A DNA stretch of 64,000 nt, taken from assembly GCF_015461835.1 (NCBI RefSeq), contig NZ_JACOPX010000011.1, forward strand, positions 124,001 through 188,000. Direction: 5' to 3'. The translations under genes were made by a program, and so were the position numbers. Below the pieces are notes generated by a model. It did no database searches. It was given only the letters and a program-made list of their open reading frames with translations, and was not told the origin of the DNA. Shown piece by piece: positions 33,811-43,077 of this stretch (positions within the stretch are counted from its first letter, which is position 1; every line of letters begins with the position of its first letter). This DNA is from Pseudomonas neuropathica (GTDB lineage: Bacteria; Pseudomonadota; Gammaproteobacteria; Pseudomonadales; Pseudomonadaceae).

Positions 33811-35988
33811 TTACAGGCCGTTGGCAGCCTTGAACTCGCGACGACGACGGTGCAGCACCGGCTCGGTGTAGCCGTTCGGCTGTTTGGTGCCCTCGATCAC
33901 CAGTTCGACCGCCGCCTGAAAGGCGATGTTGCTGTCGAAGTTCGGTGCCAGCGGCCGGTACAGCGGGTCGTTGGCGTTCTGACGATCCACCACCGGCGCC
34001 ATGCGCTTGAGGCTTTCCATCACTTGCGCTTCAGTGACTACACCGTGGCGCAGCCAGTTGGCGATGTGCTGGCTGGAGATACGCAGCGTGGCACGGTCTT
34101 CCATCAGGCCGACGTCGTTGATGTCCGGCACTTTCGAGCAGCCCACACCCTGGTCGATCCAGCGCACCACATAGCCAAGAATGCCCTGGGAATTGTTGTC
34201 CAGTTCGTTCTTGATCTGCTCAGGCGTCCAGTTCGGGTTGACCGCCAGCGGAATGGTCAGGATGTCGTCTACCGAAGCGCGAGCACGTTTGGCCAGTTCG
34301 GCCTGACGGGCGAACACGTCGACCTTGTGGTAGTGCAGCGCGTGCAGCGCCGCAGCAGTCGGCGACGGCACCCAAGCGGTGTTGGCACCGGCCAACGGGT
34401 GCGCGATTTTCTGCTCAAGCATCGCGGCCATCAGGTCGGGCATCGCCCACATGCCTTTACCGATTTGCGCGCGACCTTGCAGGCCGGTGCTCAGACCGAT
34501 ATCGACGTTCCAGTTTTCGTAAGCGCCGATCCACTTCTCAGCCTTCATGTCGGCCTTGCGTACCACCGGGCCGGCTTCCATGGAGGTGTGGATTTCGTCG
34601 CCGGTACGGTCGAGGAAACCGGTGTTGATGAACACCACGCGCTCGCTGGCTGCCTTGATGCAGGCCTTGAGGTTGACCGTGGTACGGCGTTCCTCGTCCA
34701 TGATCCCGACTTTCAGGGTATTGCGCGTAAGGCCCAACACGTCTTCGATGCGGCCGAACAGCTCGTTGGTGAACGCTGCTTCTTCCGGGCCGTGCATCTT
34801 CGGTTTAACGATGTACACGGAACCGGTGCGAGTGTTGCGGCGTGAGGTGTTGCCATTGAGGTTGTGCATCGCCGCGAGGCAAGTGACCAGACCGTCGAGA
34901 ATGCCTTCCGGCACTTCGTTACCGTCTTTGTCGAGGATCGCGTCGATGGTCATCAAGTGGCCAACGTTGCGCACGAACAACAGCGAACGACCGTGCAACG
35001 TCACTTCACCGCCATTTGGCGCGGCGTAGGTGCGATCCGGGTTCATGGTGCGGGTAAAGGTCTGGCCGCCCTTGGACACGGATTCCGCGAGGTCGCCCTT
35101 CATCAGGCCGAGCCAGTTGCGGTAGATCACCACTTTGTCGTCGGCATCGACGGCGGCCACGGAGTCTTCGCAGTCCATGATGGTGGTCAGCGCTGCTTCC
35201 ATCAGGATGTCTTTGACGCCGGCGGCGTCGGTCTGGCCAACCGGGGTGCTGGCGTCGACCTGGATTTCGAAGTGCAGACCGTTGTGTTTCAGCAGGATGG
35301 CGATTGGCGCGTTGGCGTCGCCCTGGAAACCGATCAGTTGTGCGTCGTCGCGCAGGCCAGTGTTGCTGCCGCCCTTGAGGGTGACCAGCAGTTTGCCGTC
35401 AGCGATTTTGTAGGCGGTCGAATCGACGTGGGAGCCAGCAGCCAATGGTGCGGCTTCGTCGAGGAACGCACGGGCGAAGGCGATGACTTTATCGCCACGC
35501 ACCTTGTTGTAGCCTTTGCCTTTTTCCGCGCCACCGTCTTCGCTGATCGCGTCGGTGCCGTAGAGGGCGTCATACAGCGAACCCCAGCGGGCGTTCGAGG
35601 CATTGAGAGCGAAGCGGGCGTTCATCACCGGCACCACGAGTTGCGGGCCGGCGGTGCGGGCGATTTCATCATCGACATTTTGCGTCGTTGCCTGGAAATC
35701 AGCCGCTTCTGGCAGCAGATAACCGATTTCTTGCAGGAAGGCTTTATAGGCCACGGCGTCGTGCGCCTGACCGTTGCGTTCCTGGTGCCAGGCATCAATG
35801 CGAGCCTGGAAGTCATCGCGTTTGGCGAGTAGGGCTTTGTTCTTCGGCGCCAGGTCATGAATGACCTTGTCGGCACCTTCCCAGAATTTTTCGGCGGTGA
35901 GGCCGGTACCGGGAATGGCTTCGTTGTTCACGAAGTCGAACAGGACTTTGGCGACCTGCAGGCCACCGACTTGAACGTGTTCAGTCAT
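33811..35988 (-). CDS. glcB: Malate synthase G
   Basis: A 725-residue enzyme condensing glyoxylate and acetyl-CoA to malate. Length and signature blocks fit the G isoform (TTIMDCEDSVAAVDADDK, GRSLLFVRNVGHLMT, NTGFLDRTGDEIHTSMEAG, GKGMWAMPD). ATG at 35988 (MTEHVQVGGLQVAKVLFDF) has GAGG upstream. It supports growth on acetate, fatty acids and glycolate, linking to the beta-oxidation genes later in the window. Confidence 0.97.
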   Translation of the reverse strand: MTEHVQVGGLQVAKVLFDFVNNEAIPGTGLTAEKFWEGADKVIHDLAPKNKALLAKRDDFQARIDAWHQERNGQAHDAVAYKAFLQEIGYLLPEAADFQATTQNVDDEIARTAGPQLVVPVMNARFALNASNARWGSLYDALYGTDAISEDGGAEKGKGYNKVRGDKVIAFARAFLDEAAPLAAGSHVDSTAYKIADGKLLVTLKGGSNTGLRDDAQLIGFQGDANAPIAILLKHNGLHFEIQVDASTPVGQTDAAGVKDILMEAALTTIMDCEDSVAAVDADDKVVIYRNWLGLMKGDLAESVSKGGQTFTRTMNPDRTYAAPNGGEVTLHGRSLLFVRNVGHLMTIDAILDKDGNEVPEGILDGLVTCLAAMHNLNGNTSRRNTRTGSVYIVKPKMHGPEEAAFTNELFGRIEDVLGLTRNTLKVGIMDEERRTTVNLKACIKAASERVVFINTGFLDRTGDEIHTSMEAGPVVRKADMKAEKWIGAYENWNVDIGLSTGLQGRAQIGKGMWAMPDLMAAMLEQKIAHPLAGANTAWVPSPTAAALHALHYHKVDVFARQAELAKRARASVDDILTIPLAVNPNWTPEQIKNELDNNSQGILGYVVRWIDQGVGCSKVPDINDVGLMEDRATLRISSQHIANWLRHGVVTEAQVMESLKRMAPVVDRQNANDPLYRPLAPNFDSNIAFQAAVELVIEGTKQPNGYTEPVLHRRRREFKAANGL

Positions 35989-36492
35989 TGCTTGCCTCAC
36001 TCTGCTCAGCTATTTCGCTTTTCAGCTCTTCAATTTGACAATGAAGCCTCTGGCCATTTAAACCACAAACCTGCCGACCAGTACATGCCATTGCTGGCGG
36101 CTGGGCTGGGACCAATCAACGGCTTGGGGGCCTTGCTGACGGGGCTTTCAGGGTTGCGAACAGGCTTTGGGCAGACATCGATCCAGCGTTATGTAGTGCG
36201 CGCTGCGGCATACTACATGATGAGTTGCGCTTGTGAAAATCAGACTAATTACGTCGTTCTGCGACCTCATGTCGCATTGCGGTCACATCGCGGAACGGGA
36301 TGTTCTCAAAAAACAGATGGATTGTTCCAGCTAAATATAAAAAGTTGTACACATAAATCGTGATTGGCTGCTATGGCACCGGTTTTTGTGGGAGCGAGCC
36401 TGCTCGCGAAAGCGTCGGTCGCCTCAACGCAAAATCGACCCTTGCCTATACTTCCCCTTCTATAACAAAAGTCATGACAAGAGGGCGACGCC
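35989..36492. other. 504 bp intergenic region, no gene seen
   Basis: Divergent spacer between glcB and the GcvR-like gene. No convincing reading frame. It holds an imperfect hairpin with ATGTAGT (36191-36197) and ACTACAT (36212-36218), a single family B REP, and AT-rich stretches near 36320-36360 that probably include the promoter for the downstream gene. Confidence 0.5.
36387..36418. repeat. Single REP unit, family B
   Basis: One GTGGGAGCGAGCCTGCTCGCG unit without an inverted partner; possibly a decayed REPIN. Confidence 0.8.
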
Positions 36493-37011
36493 ATGGACCA
36501 TCTCGTACTCACCGTTTTTGCCCCGGACAAGCCCGGACAGGTCGAGCGCATCGCCCAATGCATTGCTGAACACGGCGGTAACTGGCTGGAAAGCCGCATG
36601 TCGCGGATGGCCGGGCAGTTCGCCGGGATTCTTCGTGTGGGGGTGCCGGCAGAGGCTTACGACGAATTAGTCGATGCCTTACAAGCATTGTCGACGCACG
36701 GCATTCGCGTGCTGATCGCCGAGAGCGGTATCGAACAATCCTGTACCTGGAAACCGATCGCCATGGAACTGGTGGGCAATGACCGGCCCGGCATCGTCCG
36801 CGACATCACCCGGCTGTTGAGCGAGCAGGGCGTCAACCTTGAGCGGCTGGTGACTGAAGTGCGTCCGGCACCGATGAGCAGCGAACCGCTGTTCCACGCC
36901 GAAGCGATTCTCGCGGTACCGCTGACTCTGTCGCTGGATGTATTGCAGTCGCGGCTGGAAACCCTGGCCGATGATCTGATGGTCGAACTGGTGTTACGCA
37001 CAGACAGTTAA
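36493..37011 (+). CDS. Tandem-ACT regulator, GcvR-like
   Basis: A 172-residue protein built of two ACT domains (about 1-80 and 88-170), each starting with the pattern seen in LTVFAPDKPGQVERIAQCIA and LVGNDRPGIVRDITRLL. It matches the glycine cleavage repressor accessory family (GcvR), which binds glycine and acts on GcvA-type regulators. GAGGG precedes the ATG. With glycine-producing genes 25 kb away a link is plausible but not shown. Confidence 0.85.
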   Translation: MDHLVLTVFAPDKPGQVERIAQCIAEHGGNWLESRMSRMAGQFAGILRVGVPAEAYDELVDALQALSTHGIRVLIAESGIEQSCTWKPIAMELVGNDRPGIVRDITRLLSEQGVNLERLVTEVRPAPMSSEPLFHAEAILAVPLTLSLDVLQSRLETLADDLMVELVLRTDS

Positions 37012-37049
37012 GCGCTGGCCGGGTTATCCAGTTTTAACGTGCACCTGCC

Positions 37050-37171
37050 TGTGGATAACCTGTAGAGACCGGGCGCAGCGTCAGGCCGGCCGGGGCTTGC
37101 GCGGAGCTGATCAAAAAATCGCCAACATTCAGTGACTTGCACACAAACGGCGGGGATCACGCTGTGGATAA
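37050..37171. promoter_or_regulatory. Two consensus DnaA boxes in a convergent gap
   Basis: TGTGGATAA (complement TTATCCACA, the high-affinity DnaA box) occurs at 37050-37058 and 37163-37171, same orientation, 113 bp apart, each followed by CCT. A near box (GGTTATCCA, 37022-37030) faces the first one. The remaining spacer between the GcvR-like gene and rarD ends with a CAGGCCACG/CGTGGCCTG hairpin near 37189-37213. Confidence 0.5.
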
Positions 37172-37234
37172 CCTTGGGAAGGAACGATGCAGGCCACGAG
37201 AACCGTGGCCTGTGAGGGTTTGTACGTTTTTTGA

Positions 37235-38122
37235 TCAGCTGCGCCGGCGCAAACTGATCACCGCGTCGACGCTGTAAACGGCCAGACCGGCCCAGATGAA
37301 GATAAACGCCACCAATGTGCTGGACGATAGATGCTCACCGAACAGCAGCACGGCTTGCAGCAGCACCAAAGTCGGCGCCAGGTATTGCAGGAAGCCGATG
37401 GTGGTGTAGGGCAAGTGACGCGTGGCAGCGTTGAAACACACCAGCGGCACCAATGTCACCGGGCCGGCCGCTACCAGCCACCAGGCTTGCGAGGTGGTCC
37501 AGAACTCCGGTTGGGCGCTGGTCGCGGTCTGATTGAACAGCAGCCAGGCAATCGCGATCGGTACCAGCATCCATGTTTCCACCACCAGCCCTGGTAACGC
37601 CTTGACCGGCGCCTGTTTGCGGATCAGACCGTAGAAGCCGAACGTCAGCGCCAGCACCAGCGATACCCACGGCAGACTGCCGACCTGCCACACCTGCTGC
37701 GCCACACCAACCGCCGCCAGACCGACCGCGAGCCACTGCATCCGCCGCAAGCGTTCGCCGAGAATCAACATGCCCAACAGCACGTTGACCAACGGGTTGA
37801 TGTAGTAACCGAGGCTCGCTTCCAGCATGCGCCCGTTATTCACCGACCACACGTAGGTCAACCAGTTGGCCGCGATCAACGTGCCGCTCAGGGCCAGAAT
37901 CGCCAGGCGTTTAGGGTTGTCGAGCAGTTCGCGCAACCAGCCCGGGTGTTTCCACACCATCAGCAACAATGCACCGAACAGCGCCGACCACAACACTCGA
38001 TGGATGATGATTTCAACGGCCGGCACTTCGGCGATGGCTTTGAAGTAGATCGGGAACAGGCCCCAGATGATGTAGGCGCTCAGGCCCAGAATGTACCCGC
38101 GACGCGGGTTGGCGGCTTGCAT
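37235..38122 (-). CDS. rarD: EamA-family transporter RarD
   Basis: A 295-residue inner-membrane protein with ten predicted TM helices. The N-terminus MQAANPRRGYILGLSAYIIWGLFP is the RarD signature, and the WLTYVWSVNNGRMLEASLGYYINPLV segment is strongly conserved. Substrate is not established (named for chloramphenicol sensitivity). ATG has AAGGA upstream. Confidence 0.9.
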   Translation of the reverse strand: MQAANPRRGYILGLSAYIIWGLFPIYFKAIAEVPAVEIIIHRVLWSALFGALLLMVWKHPGWLRELLDNPKRLAILALSGTLIAANWLTYVWSVNNGRMLEASLGYYINPLVNVLLGMLILGERLRRMQWLAVGLAAVGVAQQVWQVGSLPWVSLVLALTFGFYGLIRKQAPVKALPGLVVETWMLVPIAIAWLLFNQTATSAQPEFWTTSQAWWLVAAGPVTLVPLVCFNAATRHLPYTTIGFLQYLAPTLVLLQAVLLFGEHLSSSTLVAFIFIWAGLAVYSVDAVISLRRRS

Positions 38123-38197
38123 GCAGAATCCTTGCTTAGGCAGCTAACAAAGGAGGGATTGTAAGGAGGTTGTATAGATGTGTCGTGTCAGAACGCA

Positions 38198-38277
38198 AAA
38201 AGATCGCAGCCTTCGGCAGCTCCTACAGGGGAATGTATTCCAGGGTAGGAGCTGCCGAAGGCTGCGATCTTTTGATC
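38198..38277. repeat. REPIN, family A
   Basis: Inverted GATCGCAGCCTTCGGCAGCT units between rarD and srkA, with a GGGGAATGTATTCC inner stem. Confidence 0.87.
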
Positions 38278-38282
38278 TTTGA

Positions 38283-39257
38283 TCAGAAGAGTTTCAGTGG
38301 CTCTTCATTCAGCGCCGACAGTTGCTCACGCAACGCCAACACCTGATCACCCCAATACCGCTCGGTGCCAAACCACGGAAAACTGTGCGGGAACGCCGGA
38401 TCATCCCAGCGCCGCGCCAGCCATGCGCTGTAGTGCATCAGGCGCAAGGCGCGCAGCGGCTCGATCAGCGCCAGTTCGCGCGGGTCGAAGTCGTGGAACT
38501 CGTTGTAGCCGTCCATCAGTTCCGACAACTGCCCCAGGCATTCCTGACGATCACCGGCGAGCATCATCCAGATGTCCTGCACCGCCGGGCCCATGCGGCA
38601 GTCGTCGAGGTCGACGATGTGGAACATCTCGTCGCGGCACATCATGTTGCCGGGGTGGCAGTCGCCGTGCATGCGGATGTTCTGGTGTGGCGTGTTGGCG
38701 TAGGCATCTTCCACGCGCTTGAGCAGATCACGGGCGACGGACTCGTAGGCCGGCAGCAGGCTTTTCGGAATGAAGTTGCCTTCGAGCAAGGTGTTCAGCG
38801 AAGCATGGCCGAAGTTCTGCACGGCGAGGGCTTCACGGTGTTCGAACGGCTTGGTCGCACCGACCGCGTGAATGCGCCCGAGCAGCTGGCCGAGGCGATA
38901 CAGCTGATCAAGATTGCCCGGCTCCGGCGCACGACCGCCGCGACGCGGGAACAGGGTGAAGCGGAAACCGGCATGCTCGTGCAGGGTTTCGCCGTTGTGG
39001 ATCAGCGGTGCCACGACCGGGATTTCAACGTCGGCCAGTTCGAAGGTGAACTTGTGCTCTTCGAGGATGGCTTCGTTGGTCCAGCGCTGCGGACGGTAGA
39101 ACTTGGCGATCAGCGGTTCGGAGTCTTCGATGCCGACCTGATAGACGCGGTTTTCGTAGCTGTTGAGCGCCAGAATGCGTGCATCACTGAGGAAGCCGAT
39201 GCTTTCAACGGCATCGAGCACGAGGTCGGGGGTGAGGGTTTCAAACGGGTGGGCCAT
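38283..39257 (-). CDS. srkA: Stress response kinase A (Ser/Thr kinase, YihE/RdoA)
   Basis: A 324-residue kinase of the aminoglycoside-phosphotransferase fold. The N-lobe begins MAHPFETLTPDLVLDAVESIG, the catalytic loop is RMHGDCHPGNMM, and the metal-binding Asp is in HIVDLDDCRMG. SrkA protects against envelope and programmed-death stress in E. coli. AGGAG precedes the ATG. Confidence 0.93.
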   Translation of the reverse strand: MAHPFETLTPDLVLDAVESIGFLSDARILALNSYENRVYQVGIEDSEPLIAKFYRPQRWTNEAILEEHKFTFELADVEIPVVAPLIHNGETLHEHAGFRFTLFPRRGGRAPEPGNLDQLYRLGQLLGRIHAVGATKPFEHREALAVQNFGHASLNTLLEGNFIPKSLLPAYESVARDLLKRVEDAYANTPHQNIRMHGDCHPGNMMCRDEMFHIVDLDDCRMGPAVQDIWMMLAGDRQECLGQLSELMDGYNEFHDFDPRELALIEPLRALRLMHYSAWLARRWDDPAFPHSFPWFGTERYWGDQVLALREQLSALNEEPLKLF

Positions 39258-39346
39258 GCTGACTCCTGCGCGCAGCAGGCTGCCGCGTCCGGCCCAGCAT
39301 GGTAGCGCAGATGGCAGGCCCTTAGGGGTTTGGTGTCTGTGCTGAC

Positions 39347-39420
39347 GCTATCGCGAGCAGGCTCACTCCTACAGGGGATCGCATTCCCAATGTGGGAGCG
39401 AGCCTGCTCGCGAAGGCGGT
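39347..39420. repeat. REPIN, family B (variant arm)
   Basis: One arm reads CGCGAGCAGGCTCACTCCTAC and the other GTGGGAGCGAGCCTGCTCGCG, so the arms have diverged at the outer end. It lies between srkA and the PhoX-type gene. Confidence 0.84.
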
Positions 39421-39423
39421 CTG

Positions 39424-41325
39424 TCAGGCGCCCACGACCCCGCCGTCCTCACGCGTAATCGCCATCACCGAAGACCGCGGCTTGCCATTCGGCAAATGCT
39501 CAGGGAAGGTCGACCCGCCGTTCTCACCCGGATGCTGAATCCCGACAAACAACGTCTTCTGATCCGGCGAGAAGCTGATCCCGGTCACTTCACAACCAAT
39601 CGGCCCGACCATGAACCGGCGAATTTCACCGGTCTTCGGATCGGCGCAAAGCATCTGGTTATTGCCCATCCCGGCAAAGTCGCCGGTGTTGCTCGAATCA
39701 CCGTCGGTGAGAATCCACAAGCGTCCGGCCTTGTCGAAACCCAGGCCATCGGGGCTGTTGAACATGTTCTGCGGGGTGATGTTCTTCGAGCCACCCTTCG
39801 GCGTCCCGGCATGCACGCCCGGATTACCGGCGACTACAAACAGGTCCCAGGCAAACGTCTTCGAGGCGTGATCGTCACGGTCGGTGCGCCAGCGCAGAAT
39901 CTGCCCGTAGACGTTTTTCTCGCGCGGGTTCGGCCCGCCCACCGGCTGCCCGTCTTCGCCGCGCTTGGCGTTGTTGGTCAGGGTGCAATAGACCTGACCG
40001 TCCTTCGGACTGACGACGATCCACTCCGGACGGTCCATGCGCGTCGCGCCAACCACGCTGGCGGCGAGGCGTGCGTGGATCAGCACTTCGGCCTGATCGG
40101 CGAAACCGCTGCTGGCGTCGATGCCGTTCTTGCCGTGGGTCAGTTCGATCCACTGGCCCTGGCCTTTCGGGTGATCAGGGTTGCCGTCGCCGGCATCGAA
40201 CCTGGCAACGTACAAGGTGCCGTGATCGAGGATGTCGCGGTTGGCCTTGGCGTTGCGGTGGTTGATGCGATCGCGGCTGACGAATTTGTAGATGAACTCG
40301 CCACGCTCGTCGTCGCCCATGTACACCACGGCGCGACCGTCGTCGGTCTCGGCGAGTGCGGCGTTTTCATGTTTGAAGCGGCCCAGCGCCGTACGTTTGA
40401 CCGGGGTCGATTGCGGGTCGAACGGATCGATCTCGACTACCCAGCCGTGACGGTTGAGTTCGTTGGGGTTCTTGGCCATGTCGAAGCGCGGGTCGTACGG
40501 GTGCCAGTTGATCTCGCGGCTGGCGACCGAGACACCGTAACGCTTCTGCGCCGGGTCGAACTGTTGCTGGGCATTGCTGCTGCCGAAACAGTCGGTGAAG
40601 TTTTCTTCGCAGGTCAGGTAAGTGCCCCACGGCGTTTTGCCGTTGGCGCAGTTCTGGAAGGTGCCGAGGACTTTCTTGCCGTGTTTGTCGGCCGCCGTTT
40701 TCATCAAGTCGTGACCGGCCGCCGGGCCGCTGATGCGCAGCGGCGAGTTACCGTGAATCCGGCGGTTGTAGCGCGAGCCCTGAACGAACTGCCACTGGCC
40801 GTTCTTGCGTTGCACTTCAATCACCGAGACGCCTTCGCAGGCCAGCGCCTTGCGCACGTCTTCGGACGATTGCGGCATGCCGCCGTGCGGATAGAGGTAG
40901 CGGTAGTTGGTGTATTCGTTGTTGATCGCCATCAGCGCGCGGTTGCGGTCGTCGGGGAAGGCGAACAGGCTCATGCCGTCGTTGTTGTCGCCGAATTGCA
41001 CTTCCTGGGCGGCAGCGGTGCCGTTGCCACTCGGGTCGAAGGCCGGGCCGTTCTTTTGCAGGGGCTGGCCCCAACTGATCAGCACCGAAGACTTGTAGCC
41101 TTTGGGCAGTGTGATGACGTCGGTGGTTGCCGCCGGAATACTCTCGAAACCGAGCAGACGGCTGTTGCCGGCACTGACGCCAGTGGCCAGCGCGCTGCGG
41201 CTCAACAGGCTGCCGCCGAGGAACATCGCCGCGCCGCACAGCGCGCCGGCGCCGATGAAACCGCGACGGCTGAGGCCGACCATTTTTTCCAGGTCAGTGG
41301 ATTGGTTTTCTTCTAATAGGCTCAC
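39424..41325 (-). CDS. PhoX-family phosphatase (DUF839), TAT-exported
   Basis: A 633-residue protein. The N-terminal SRRGFIGAG twin-arginine motif precedes a hydrophobic stretch (ALCGAAMFLGGSLL), so it should be exported folded. The rest matches the PhoX/DUF839 family of Ca2+- and Fe-dependent alkaline phosphatases (TYLTCEENFTDCF, GWVVEIDPFDP, DGLGFDKAGRLW). The GTG at 41325 has GGGAG upstream; a longer frame through the modE region is spurious. Whether it is a true phosphatase or a phytase-like relative is not clear. Confidence 0.87.
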   Translation of the reverse strand: MSLLEENQSTDLEKMVGLSRRGFIGAGALCGAAMFLGGSLLSRSALATGVSAGNSRLLGFESIPAATTDVITLPKGYKSSVLISWGQPLQKNGPAFDPSGNGTAAAQEVQFGDNNDGMSLFAFPDDRNRALMAINNEYTNYRYLYPHGGMPQSSEDVRKALACEGVSVIEVQRKNGQWQFVQGSRYNRRIHGNSPLRISGPAAGHDLMKTAADKHGKKVLGTFQNCANGKTPWGTYLTCEENFTDCFGSSNAQQQFDPAQKRYGVSVASREINWHPYDPRFDMAKNPNELNRHGWVVEIDPFDPQSTPVKRTALGRFKHENAALAETDDGRAVVYMGDDERGEFIYKFVSRDRINHRNAKANRDILDHGTLYVARFDAGDGNPDHPKGQGQWIELTHGKNGIDASSGFADQAEVLIHARLAASVVGATRMDRPEWIVVSPKDGQVYCTLTNNAKRGEDGQPVGGPNPREKNVYGQILRWRTDRDDHASKTFAWDLFVVAGNPGVHAGTPKGGSKNITPQNMFNSPDGLGFDKAGRLWILTDGDSSNTGDFAGMGNNQMLCADPKTGEIRRFMVGPIGCEVTGISFSPDQKTLFVGIQHPGENGGSTFPEHLPNGKPRSSVMAITREDGGVVGA

Positions 41326-41395
41326 ATCAGGCTCCCTGCTTGGTTTTGGCAGCCACCTTAATGAGCGTCGATGACGCTTTCGTTGCAGCGCCTGA

Positions 41396-42160
41396 TTACA
41401 GCGGCGTGCCGAGCAGCACGTTGGACGGCGAAAACTGCACCTGTACTGGTTGTGCGATGCCCAACCCGCGAGTGCGCAGGTCCAGCGGTTCCGCCAGGGC
41501 ACAGAGGATATGGCCGTTGGGCAGGGCAATGCGCACTTCGCTCGGGCCATCCTCGGCGTCGAGGATCGCTTCGATGGTGCCGTTGAGAAGATTGTGACCA
41601 AACGTTGCAGGCTGCTCATTGCTGAGCAATTCCAGCCAGCCGGCCTTGATCAGGGCGACCACTTCGGTGCCGGCTTGCAGCTCCAGGTGCACGGTGCTGT
41701 CATGGGTGATCTGCGCATCGAGGCACAGGCCTTCGGCCAGTTCGAGGCGGATCAGGTCATTGCGGCCCTGCGCTTCGATCGCCACGACCTTGCCGTGCAA
41801 CTGATTGCGTGCGCTGGTTCTGAGCATCAAACGACCGAGCAGATCCAGATCACTGGCGTCTTCCGCTGCCTCCAGCACCTGGGCCTGCAAGGCCTGCAGT
41901 TTTTGGTACAGGCGCAAAACGCGCTCGCCTTCGCTGGAGAGTTTCGCACCGCCGCCACCCTTACCACCGACGGCGCGCTCGACCAGCGGTTTTTGCGCGA
42001 GGTTGTTCAGCTCATCAATGGCGTCCCACGCCGCTTTGTAACTCAGGCCAGCGCTTTTCGCCGCGCGGGTGATCGAGCCCTGTTCGGCGATATGTTGCAG
42101 CAGGGCGATGCGCTGCGGACGGCGGACGATGTGCTGGGAGAGCAGGGAAGGCATGGACAT
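41396..42160 (-). CDS. modE: ModE-type molybdate-responsive regulator
   Basis: A 254-residue LysR-like winged-helix regulator fused to two TOBE/Mop domains. The DNA-binding part has GSITRAAKSAGLSYKAAWDAI and the ModE hallmark GGKGGGGAKLS; Mop-type repeats lie near 120-185 and 190-254 (ARNQLHGKVVAIEAQGRNDLIRLEL is the first). It senses molybdate or tungstate. No modABC genes adjoin it. M1 or M3 could be the start; neither has a strong ribosome site. Confidence 0.9.
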   Translation of the reverse strand: MSMPSLLSQHIVRRPQRIALLQHIAEQGSITRAAKSAGLSYKAAWDAIDELNNLAQKPLVERAVGGKGGGGAKLSSEGERVLRLYQKLQALQAQVLEAAEDASDLDLLGRLMLRTSARNQLHGKVVAIEAQGRNDLIRLELAEGLCLDAQITHDSTVHLELQAGTEVVALIKAGWLELLSNEQPATFGHNLLNGTIEAILDAEDGPSEVRIALPNGHILCALAEPLDLRTRGLGIAQPVQVQFSPSNVLLGTPL

Positions 42161-42238
42161 GAATGAGTGCTTTTTTGTGGCGGTGGAGGTGGAAGTTGGC
42201 CGCTAGCGACGCGAGAGTCAAGTCGAGCCGAGATCCCT

Positions 42239-42333
42239 TGTAGGCCTTCGCCTGCTCGCGATTGCGGTGGATCAGTCAGCATAAATGTTGGCAATGATGA
42301 CGCTATCGCGAGCAGGCTCACTCCTACAGGGAT
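42239..42333. repeat. Degenerate REPIN, family B
   Basis: A decayed left unit (GCCTGCTCGCGATTGCGG) faces a clear right unit (CGCGAGCAGGCTCACTCCTAC), in the comF-modE spacer. Confidence 0.65.
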
Positions 42334-42342
42334 TGTGCTGGC

Positions 42343-43077
42343 TCAGGTGCCGGGTTTTGGCGTGCGGGCCAGGCAATAGACATCGACCCGCGCAGCGCCA
42401 GCGTTCATCAGTAACCGGGCGATTGCCTGGGCAGTGGCACCCGTCGTCAGCACATCATCGATCAACGCCAGATGCCGGCCTTTCACATTGCAGTCGGGTA
42501 TCAGGCTGAAGGCATTGCGCAGATTACCTTTACGCGCCTTGGCGTCGAGATCCTGCTGAGCATCGGTATCCTTGATTCGCCGCAGAACCCGATCTTCGCA
42601 CGGCAACCCCAGCACCTGACTCAACCAGCGCGCCAACATAGCGGCCTGGTTGAACCCGCGTTGACGCAGTCGTTTGTTCGCCAGCGGCACCGGCAACAAC
42701 ACATCAGGCCTCGGCAACCCCTCATCGAAGCGATGTTGCAGGTATTGCCCGAGAACGTCGGCGAGCAGGTGGCCAAACGGCCATTTTGCGTTGTGTTTAA
42801 AACGCGTAATCAAACTGTCGACCGGGAAGCCATAGCGCCACGGCACCACCACCTGTTCGAACGCCGGCGGCTCTAGCAGGCACTCGCCACAGGTCAGGTC
42901 GGCGGCAGAGAGTGGCAGGGCGCAGGTCTGGCAGTGGTCGCCGAGCCAGGGCAAATCCGTTTCGCAGGCCACGCAGATTGGCATTTCTGCTTCTGCCGGC
43001 TCATCGCAAAGCAAGCAGGTTTGTACATTATTTAAACAGATGTAAACCTGTCCTTCGTATCGTGGTTGACAGCGCAT
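42343..43077 (-). CDS. comF: ComF-family phosphoribosyltransferase-like protein
   Basis: A 244-residue ComF protein. An N-terminal zinc-ribbon-like region has repeated Cys pairs (CLLC, CVAC, CQTC, CGEC), and the C-terminal PRTase domain carries LALIDDVLTTGATAQ, the PRPP-binding loop. The family takes part in DNA uptake during competence. The ATG at 43077 places its first twelve codons over the BirA operator of the divergent bio operon, so sequence there serves both uses; a shorter start downstream is possible but the CQP...VYI N-terminus looks natural. Confidence 0.9.
   Translation of the reverse strand: MRCQPRYEGQVYICLNNVQTCLLCDEPAEAEMPICVACETDLPWLGDHCQTCALPLSAADLTCGECLLEPPAFEQVVVPWRYGFPVDSLITRFKHNAKWPFGHLLADVLGQYLQHRFDEGLPRPDVLLPVPLANKRLRQRGFNQAAMLARWLSQVLGLPCEDRVLRRIKDTDAQQDLDAKARKGNLRNAFSLIPDCNVKGRHLALIDDVLTTGATAQAIARLLMNAGAARVDVYCLARTPKPGT
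43041..43071 (+). promoter_or_regulatory. BirA-type biotin operator and bioB promoter -35
   Basis: TGTAAACC (43041-43048), N15, GGTTGACA (43064-43071): one mismatch from the BirA dyad TGTAAACC-N14/15-GGTTTACA. The mismatch creates a perfect -35 hexamer TTGACA (43066-43071), followed 16 bp later by TAAATA as a -10 candidate. Bound BirA would cover the -35 element. It lies about 100 bp before bioB and overlaps the comF start codons. Confidence 0.75.

Noticed and set aside
35857..36363. 168-codon frame in the glcB leader
   Set aside because: It starts antisense within glcB and has no motif or ribosome site.
41325..41619. N-terminal extension of the PhoX-type protein
   Set aside because: It would overlap modE, whereas GTG 41325 has a good ribosome site directly before the TAT signal.
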